From assembly GCA_044226365.1 (NCBI GenBank), contig JBGAHE010000006.1:41710-105709 (forward strand): 64,000 nucleotides of DNA. Direction: 5' to 3'. The translations under genes were made by a program, and so were the position numbers. How positions within the stretch are numbered: the first letter of the stretch is position 1; every line of letters starts with the position of its first letter. Below the pieces are notes generated by a model. That model ran no database searches. It was not told where the DNA came from and worked only from the letters and a program-made list of their open reading frames with translations. The stretch comes from JALHNI01 sp044226365 (lineage in GTDB: Bacteria; Acidobacteriota; Terriglobia; Bryobacterales; Bryobacteraceae). Positions 59,382 to 64,000 of the stretch are shown one piece after another.

Positions 59382-62201
59382 TTACTCAACCACGATCGTG
59401 ACGCCCGCCGGCGACTCTGCTCCGCCCGCAGCCACCCGCACCCGCACCACCCCGCGCACTCCCGCCGGCACCGCTACCTCCATTACGTAAAGCCCGTTCC
59501 CCACTGGCCCCGCCGTCCGCACCTCCGCCTTCGCACCTCCCATCGTCACTGTCACCTCGCCCACGATGCCCGTCCCGTACAGCTTCACGACACTCCCCAC
59601 CGCCGCCGGATGCTCCGCCCCATTCACGTACCCGTCCGCGTTGAACACCGCCGCCTGCCCCCGTCCCGTTCCATCCGCCGTGAACAACCCCGGCGACGAC
59701 GAAGCCACCGCCAGGACCGTCTCCGCCACGTCATTCACCCGCATCACGACCGACCGTTTTCCCGCCACGCTCGCCGGCACCGCGACATTCACCTGCGACC
59801 ACGACTCATACGTCACCACCCCGGGCACCCCGTCGAAACGCACCTCCCGCCTCACCCCTGGCCCATAAATCGTCATCAGACTTCCCGGCGCCACCGGCCC
59901 AGGACCATTCGTCGCCGCATGCGTCACCAGCCCGACTGCCGTCGGCGCCTTCGCCGCCTCAAACGGCGGCAACGACATCCGGAACGGCAGATACACACCC
60001 CGCGTCCCCGCCTTCGCCATCAAAGTTCCGACACAGAAGCCCGCCCCGCTCGCCTCCACCCGAAACCGTGCCGGCGACCACGCCGTCGGCGAAATCAAGC
60101 TCACCCCCGCCCTGCACTCGGGCGTCGACTCGTCTACCCAAACATTCACCGGCAGCGAATCACCGGCGATTTCCGCCTCCAGTTCGAATGCGCCGCTGAA
60201 CTCATTCGCCGGCGGCGTCACTCGCACCGTCAATTCTCCCGTCTCTCCACGCCACACCTTCACTCGCACCGTCAAGGTCGCACTACGCGTTCCGTCGGTC
60301 ACCACGATGCGGCCTCGATAATCTCCTGCCGTCAAGCGTTGCGGATCCACGGTGACCTGAAGCGACAGGAACTGGTTGAGAGCTTCCCCTGCCGTTAGCC
60401 ATCCTTCTCCCTCCACCACGCGCACGGAGAAGCCTGGACCAATCCGCGACGACATCTGGACCGAAACCGTCTCCGGGCGGGCATTTCCCTCCTCGAACAC
60501 GGATTCCAGCGCCGACCGGGAGAGGATGAACGGAGGCCCGTACTCGGTCACCGTCAACCGCACCACCGTCGTCTGCGAATTCGCCGCCCCCGTCGCCGTC
60601 ACCTTGGCCACGTAAACGCCCGGAGTCAAACCCGTCGCATCCACCGCCAACCCAACGCCATCTCCCGAAGGGTCATTGGGCGCAATCGCCGTCAACCATC
60701 GCAGTCCCCCCTCGATTTCCGTTCGCATCGTCAGGGGTGCGGGGCTCGCCGGTGCGCGCCGGTAAGGCACCGCGCTGCCACCCTGGGGTCGATCCACCGA
60801 AGCAAACACCGCCACCTCCGGCGCCAACTCGAAATACGACCCCGGCTGGACTCGCAGCGTCACCGGAATCACCCTCGACGTCACGCTCGCCCCACTCGCG
60901 ATCAGGCGCACATTTCCTCGGTACTCACCCACCGCCAAACCAGCCGCTGGTCGTACCTTCACCATCGTCCGAGACGAATCGCTGCTCTGCGTCAACAGCA
61001 GCCACGGCACATCAGCCTCCGCCCGATACGTCAACGGCGCCAGCGAGCGGACCGTTGTGACCCCCAGTTCGCCTTCATCCGCCTTCCCGCCCAACGTGAC
61101 CTGCATGTCCAAGGCCGCCGCCGACACCGTCACCTCCGGCTCGGCAACCGCCTGGTACGGACTCGGCTCCGCCAGAAAGATCTCCGGCAAGCCCAGATCC
61201 CTTCGCGAAGTCACCACGCGTACGGGCCGCGAGAAAGTCAAACCCACCACCGACCGAAAGGGAACTTCAAACCCGAACCCAAACTCCGAATCGAACCGTC
61301 CTCGCGCCGGTAACATCTGGGTCCGCCGCTGCACCAGCCCCGCCGCGGCATCCAGCATGTCGATCGTCATCTCCACCGGCGCCGCATGCGGGTTCACCAC
61401 CGTCAGTCCGTAGCGCCAACGCGCCGGAGGCAGCGAGAGCCCCAAGTCCGCCGACACCTGACCGCGCAGCGGTGCCAGCAACCGCATCGGCACCGCGCCC
61501 GCCGGCGGTGTCGTCGGCTGCCAGACCGTCTCCAGCGCGTAAACCCACTCCACCCCTTCCACCCGCAGCACCCGCCCCGTCAGTTCCACCGGACCCGCCA
61601 CCGCAAACTCCACTTCCGTCGCCGACCGCCACGTCACGGTCGTCACCGGCACCCCCGCCGCCTCGACCTTCGTCTCAGCCGTAAACCCGGTTCCCGTCAC
61701 CCGATACGTCGTATCGCTCACCGGCACAACGCTCGACACCGTCACCGTTCCCAGTTCCCCCATCGGCTCGATCGCCACCTGCGGCATCCAAGGCTCGGCC
61801 GTCGTCGCCGGCTTCCATTCCTCGGTAATGGTCACCTTCGCCCAAGCCCGCTCCTGCCGTGTCTTGAGCGGCGCCAGCACTGTCGCCACCGGCATCCCGT
61901 TGACTCGTCCCACGCTCGCCGAACTGGACCGGAACCATACCTCCGCCCGATTCCCTCCCAGCGACACCGTCCCCATCGCGTCACCAACCGGCGAGAACAC
62001 TTGCACGTCCTCAATCGCCCCGAATACCTCCGCCGGCAACTCGATTCGAAAACGCCCTGTCGCCAACGGCACTGGCCGCTCCAAATCCAAACGAATCTGC
62101 GCCATTGACCCCACTGGCCCCGCCTGCACCGACACCTTCAGCGTCGACACCTTCAGCGACTGCCCCGCCAACCAAGAGCAGCTGACCAGCCAAAGCCCCA
62201 T
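59382..62201 (-). CDS. Large exported protein with BACON/Ig-like repeats and two TIGR03437 domains
   Basis: 939 residues from ATG 62201 (GAGG-type site; the frame from 62243 adds residues with many Cys/Trp). The signal is MGLWLVSCSWLAGQ. The beta-rich N-terminal region (MAQIRLDLERPVPLATGRFR) is followed by repeated Ig/BACON-like units (AGLAVGEYRGNVRLIASGAS, RLTAGDYRGRIVVTDGTRSA). The C-terminus holds two TIGR03437 modules (AATNGPGPVAPGSLMTIYGP and VNGAEHPAAVGSVVKLYGTG). It is probably a cell-surface or secreted structural protein. A truncated look-alike of its N-terminus lies just upstream (62206-62400). Confidence 0.9.
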   Translation of the reverse strand: MGLWLVSCSWLAGQSLKVSTLKVSVQAGPVGSMAQIRLDLERPVPLATGRFRIELPAEVFGAIEDVQVFSPVGDAMGTVSLGGNRAEVWFRSSSASVGRVNGMPVATVLAPLKTRQERAWAKVTITEEWKPATTAEPWMPQVAIEPMGELGTVTVSSVVPVSDTTYRVTGTGFTAETKVEAAGVPVTTVTWRSATEVEFAVAGPVELTGRVLRVEGVEWVYALETVWQPTTPPAGAVPMRLLAPLRGQVSADLGLSLPPARWRYGLTVVNPHAAPVEMTIDMLDAAAGLVQRRTQMLPARGRFDSEFGFGFEVPFRSVVGLTFSRPVRVVTSRRDLGLPEIFLAEPSPYQAVAEPEVTVSAAALDMQVTLGGKADEGELGVTTVRSLAPLTYRAEADVPWLLLTQSSDSSRTMVKVRPAAGLAVGEYRGNVRLIASGASVTSRVIPVTLRVQPGSYFELAPEVAVFASVDRPQGGSAVPYRRAPASPAPLTMRTEIEGGLRWLTAIAPNDPSGDGVGLAVDATGLTPGVYVAKVTATGAANSQTTVVRLTVTEYGPPFILSRSALESVFEEGNARPETVSVQMSSRIGPGFSVRVVEGEGWLTAGEALNQFLSLQVTVDPQRLTAGDYRGRIVVTDGTRSATLTVRVKVWRGETGELTVRVTPPANEFSGAFELEAEIAGDSLPVNVWVDESTPECRAGVSLISPTAWSPARFRVEASGAGFCVGTLMAKAGTRGVYLPFRMSLPPFEAAKAPTAVGLVTHAATNGPGPVAPGSLMTIYGPGVRREVRFDGVPGVVTYESWSQVNVAVPASVAGKRSVVMRVNDVAETVLAVASSSPGLFTADGTGRGQAAVFNADGYVNGAEHPAAVGSVVKLYGTGIVGEVTVTMGGAKAEVRTAGPVGNGLYVMEVAVPAGVRGVVRVRVAAGGAESPAGVTIVVE

Positions 62202-62205
62202 CACC

Positions 62206-62400
62206 TCATTCCACCGCCCCCGGCACCAGCACCCGCGCAGCACCCGGCCGATCCAGTTGCAGTCGAATTTGCGCGCGCGCCCCCGCGGGCGCGCGGCTCC
62301 CCGAAACCAGTAAAGTCTGCCCGGGTAGGAGGGAACACCAAATGAGTCCGAAGGCTACAGAGCCGGCAACGGGCCACCTTTGTTTTGAGGCGCCTAACAT
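62206..62400 (-). pseudogene. Remnant resembling the N-terminus of the downstream TIGR03437 gene
   Basis: A 64-codon frame whose middle, FGLIWCSLLPGQTLLVSG and ARAQIRLQLDRPGAARVLVP, lines up with GLWLVSCSWLAGQSLKVS and MAQIRLDLERPVPLATGRFR of the gene that starts 5 bases downstream. It stops after PGAVE. This looks like a partial tandem duplication cut short by a stop codon, or an alternative exported peptide. Support is the alignment by eye only. Confidence 0.5.
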
Positions 62401-62432
62401 CCTGCGCCCGGATCAAAGCAGTTAGCGTGCCA

Positions 62433-63536
62433 CTAAGTGGCGCTCATGCCGATCGCCGCGCTCACCGGTGCCGACCCCACCGGCACCAAATGAAATAACG
62501 GCGCCGAACGGTCCCGCCGAATCACCTTCGTGAACCGGCTCGTACTCAGCACCGCCATATCGCCCGACGACCGGTTCAGCACCAGCGCAAACTGATCATC
62601 CGGCGTCACAATAATGTGGCTTGGCTCCTGCCCCACCGGCACCGCCCCCACAATCCGCTGCGTCGGCACATCGATCACCGTCACCGCATTCGAGGTCGGA
62701 TTCGCCACAAACAGATAAGCCGGATTCCGGCTCGCCGCCATCGCCCCGGGCTGATGCCCCGCCAGCAGCGTCGCCGCCACCTGACTCTGGAACGGATACA
62801 CGATCGCCACCGCATCCGCCCCCTCGCCCGTCACAAACAATTGCCCCAAGTCGCCGCTGAAGCAAAAGCGGTCCGGCCGAATCGCCAGCGGCAAATCCAC
62901 CACCGGCTTGCCCGTCGCCGTATCCGTAATCGTGATCAGCCGTTCATTCGGCAGACCCGTCAGAATCCACTGCCCGTTCTTCAAGAACCGCAGCGTCCCC
63001 GGCGCCGAACTCATCTTCACCTTGCGCGACACCTGCCGCGCCCCCAGATCGATGATCACGATCTCGCCCGACGGGCCCAGGCTGCACACCGCATGCGGCG
63101 TCTCGGGCGACACATCGAAGTCCGTCGCGGGCATCGGCAACGGCACCCGCGCCGCAATCGTCATCGTCTGCCGGTCCACCAGCACCACCTGCTGTTTCGA
63201 CGTCAGGCAAAGCAGCCGCTGATCGGACGACAGCTGCAGCGCTCGCGCTCCCGCGCCCACCTGCACGCGCCGCGCGATCTGCCGGTTCGCCACATTCACT
63301 TCGTGCAGCACCCCGTCCGCCGCCGACAGCGCGTAAACCCGCCGTCGCGACGCGCTTCCGTCCGGATCCGCCTCGAGCGGAATGCGCCCCGCCAGCGTGA
63401 ACACCGCCAGGTCGATCACCGCGATCGCGCGGCCTTCGCTATTGGCGACAAAGCAATAGCTGTTCGCCCCCGGCTCTGATCGCCGGCACGTAGTCAGGCC
63501 CGCGGCCCCCATCGCTATCCAATCGCGTCGTCTCAT
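62433..63536 (-). CDS. YVTN-type beta-propeller exported protein
   Basis: 367 residues from ATG 63536, which overlaps the upstream stop as ATGA. N-terminus MRRRDWIAMGAAGLTTCRRS reads as a Tat-like signal, and the C in LTTC could be lipidated. Seven-bladed YVTN repeats follow: FVANSEGRAIAVIDLAVFTL, RIPLEADPDGSASRRRVYAL, FVANPTSNAVTVIDVPTQRI, VGAVPVGQEPSHIIVTPDDQ. Such propellers act in protein-protein contacts or in metal-binding exported proteins. It is transcribed with the hem gene upstream but no heme link is shown. Function unknown. Confidence 0.85.
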   Translation of the reverse strand: MRRRDWIAMGAAGLTTCRRSEPGANSYCFVANSEGRAIAVIDLAVFTLAGRIPLEADPDGSASRRRVYALSAADGVLHEVNVANRQIARRVQVGAGARALQLSSDQRLLCLTSKQQVVLVDRQTMTIAARVPLPMPATDFDVSPETPHAVCSLGPSGEIVIIDLGARQVSRKVKMSSAPGTLRFLKNGQWILTGLPNERLITITDTATGKPVVDLPLAIRPDRFCFSGDLGQLFVTGEGADAVAIVYPFQSQVAATLLAGHQPGAMAASRNPAYLFVANPTSNAVTVIDVPTQRIVGAVPVGQEPSHIIVTPDDQFALVLNRSSGDMAVLSTSRFTKVIRRDRSAPLFHLVPVGSAPVSAAIGMSAT

Positions 63537-64000
63537 GCCAGCATCGTCCGCGCCGTCTCGCGCGCCAGTTGAATACAATCCGGAATCCCGATGCCGCGGT
63601 AAGCATTGCCGATCAGGTGCAGGCCCGCGTACTGCTTCGCCCGCTCCTGCACTTCCCGAATCCGCGCGCCGTGCCCCACCGTGTACTGCGCCATCGACCG
63701 CGGCCACACCGAAATGCTCCCAAACACCGGCTCCGCCGTCAACCCCAGCAGCCGCTTCAAATCCGCCCGCGCCGCCGCATAGATCGCCTCATCGGAGTTG
63801 TTCGAGCACCGCCGCCCGCCCCGCTCCCGCGCTAAAGCACCGCAGCAGCGAAGTGCCCTCCGGCGTCCGATGCGGAAACTTGCGCCCACGCAGGTACCAC
63901 GCCCACCAGCGACTCGCGCTCCTTCGCGGGCACCGAAGCCAAAGCCTGTCAGCGGCTGTTTCAAATCGGCCTCCCGATAGCCCAGCGCCGTCATCGACGA
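63533..64000 (-). pseudogene. hemY: Protoporphyrinogen oxidase (HemY/HemG-type), 3' part, with three frameshifts
   Basis: The frame enters at the right edge and ends ARETARTMLA. Both ends are clearly oxygen-dependent protoporphyrinogen oxidase, which oxidises protoporphyrinogen IX in heme synthesis: MTALGYREADLKQPLTGFGF and RSMAQYTVGHGARIREVQER, GLHLIGNAYRGIGIPDCIQL. Between them the homologous reading moves through the other two frames: VPAKERESLVGVV (frame +1), then YLRGRKFPHRTPEGTSLLRC and SAGAGRAAVLEQL (frame +2), and back at SDEAIYAAARADLKRLLGL. Three +1 shifts within about 150 bases (63800-63945) keep the outer frame but scramble about 45 residues. Either decay or assembly error. Confidence 0.75.

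Noticed and set aside
1..64000. CRISPR arrays, tRNA/rRNA genes, integrases, transposases
   Set aside because: No regularly spaced direct repeats, no cloverleaf candidates and no recombinase motifs were seen by eye.

Overview
The window is a high-GC bacterial chromosome segment that looks like Acidobacteriota of the Bryobacterales / Solibacter group. This is inferred from gene content: several proteins end in the Solibacter-type TIGR03437 domain, there is a PadR plus ADOP-type FtsX permease pair, two very large Oar-like TonB-dependent receptors with carboxypeptidase-regulatory N-termini, a DUF1501 plus DUF1549/DUF1553 pair, an SBBP-repeat protein, and a TIGR02999-like ECF sigma factor beside a Ser/Thr kinase with TPR-type repeats. 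I see no tRNA, rRNA, CRISPR, integrase or transposase gene.

Layout. 26-9961 is a minus-strand block: a tetR-autoregulated RND efflux operon (tetR, adaptor, pump, outer-membrane factor; palindromic operator at 9987-10000), then TspO, then three genes joined by TAATG stop/start overlaps (DUF3696 AAA ATPase, PIN nuclease, RNA ligase), then ExbD. 10086-20697 holds a membrane-anchored regulator-like protein, the DUF1501 / DUF1549-DUF1553 pair downstream of an Oar-like receptor, a frameshifted exported protein and an orphan HlyD-like adaptor. 20694-27848 holds two LuxR-type two-component systems pointing away from each other around small exported proteins. 27910-29091 is a minus-strand patch of small genes, including a 25-residue membrane peptide. 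29349-35031 has a second Oar-like receptor, a TIGR03437 protein and a DUF4157 protein. 35122-40866 has an internally deleted phytanoyl-CoA dioxygenase remnant, the PadR-ADOP pair with its operator, and a third receptor. 41116-46972 is a plus-strand operon of a giant SBBP protein with an HlyD-like adaptor and an ABC-2 transporter. 46979-51184 pairs a Ser/Thr kinase and an FN3/BNR exported protein with a divergent ECF sigma factor. 51200-64000 holds surface or exported proteins, a frameshifted PQQ dehydrogenase, an esterase-like hydrolase, a B12-type radical SAM enzyme, TonB, a Cys-rich protein, a large TIGR03437 protein, a YVTN propeller and the 3' part of protoporphyrinogen oxidase.

The genes suggest a soil heterotroph that invests in the cell envelope: import through TonB receptors (TonB and ExbD are here, ExbB is not), drug efflux, stress signalling and exported beta-rich proteins. 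The strongest candidate for an undescribed system is the RNA ligase / PIN / DUF3696-ATPase operon at 464-3056, whose parts suggest coupled RNA cleavage and sealing. Three genes (18715-19589, 53447-55146, 63533-64000) show frameshifts. These could be real decay or sequencing/assembly errors, and raw reads would decide.
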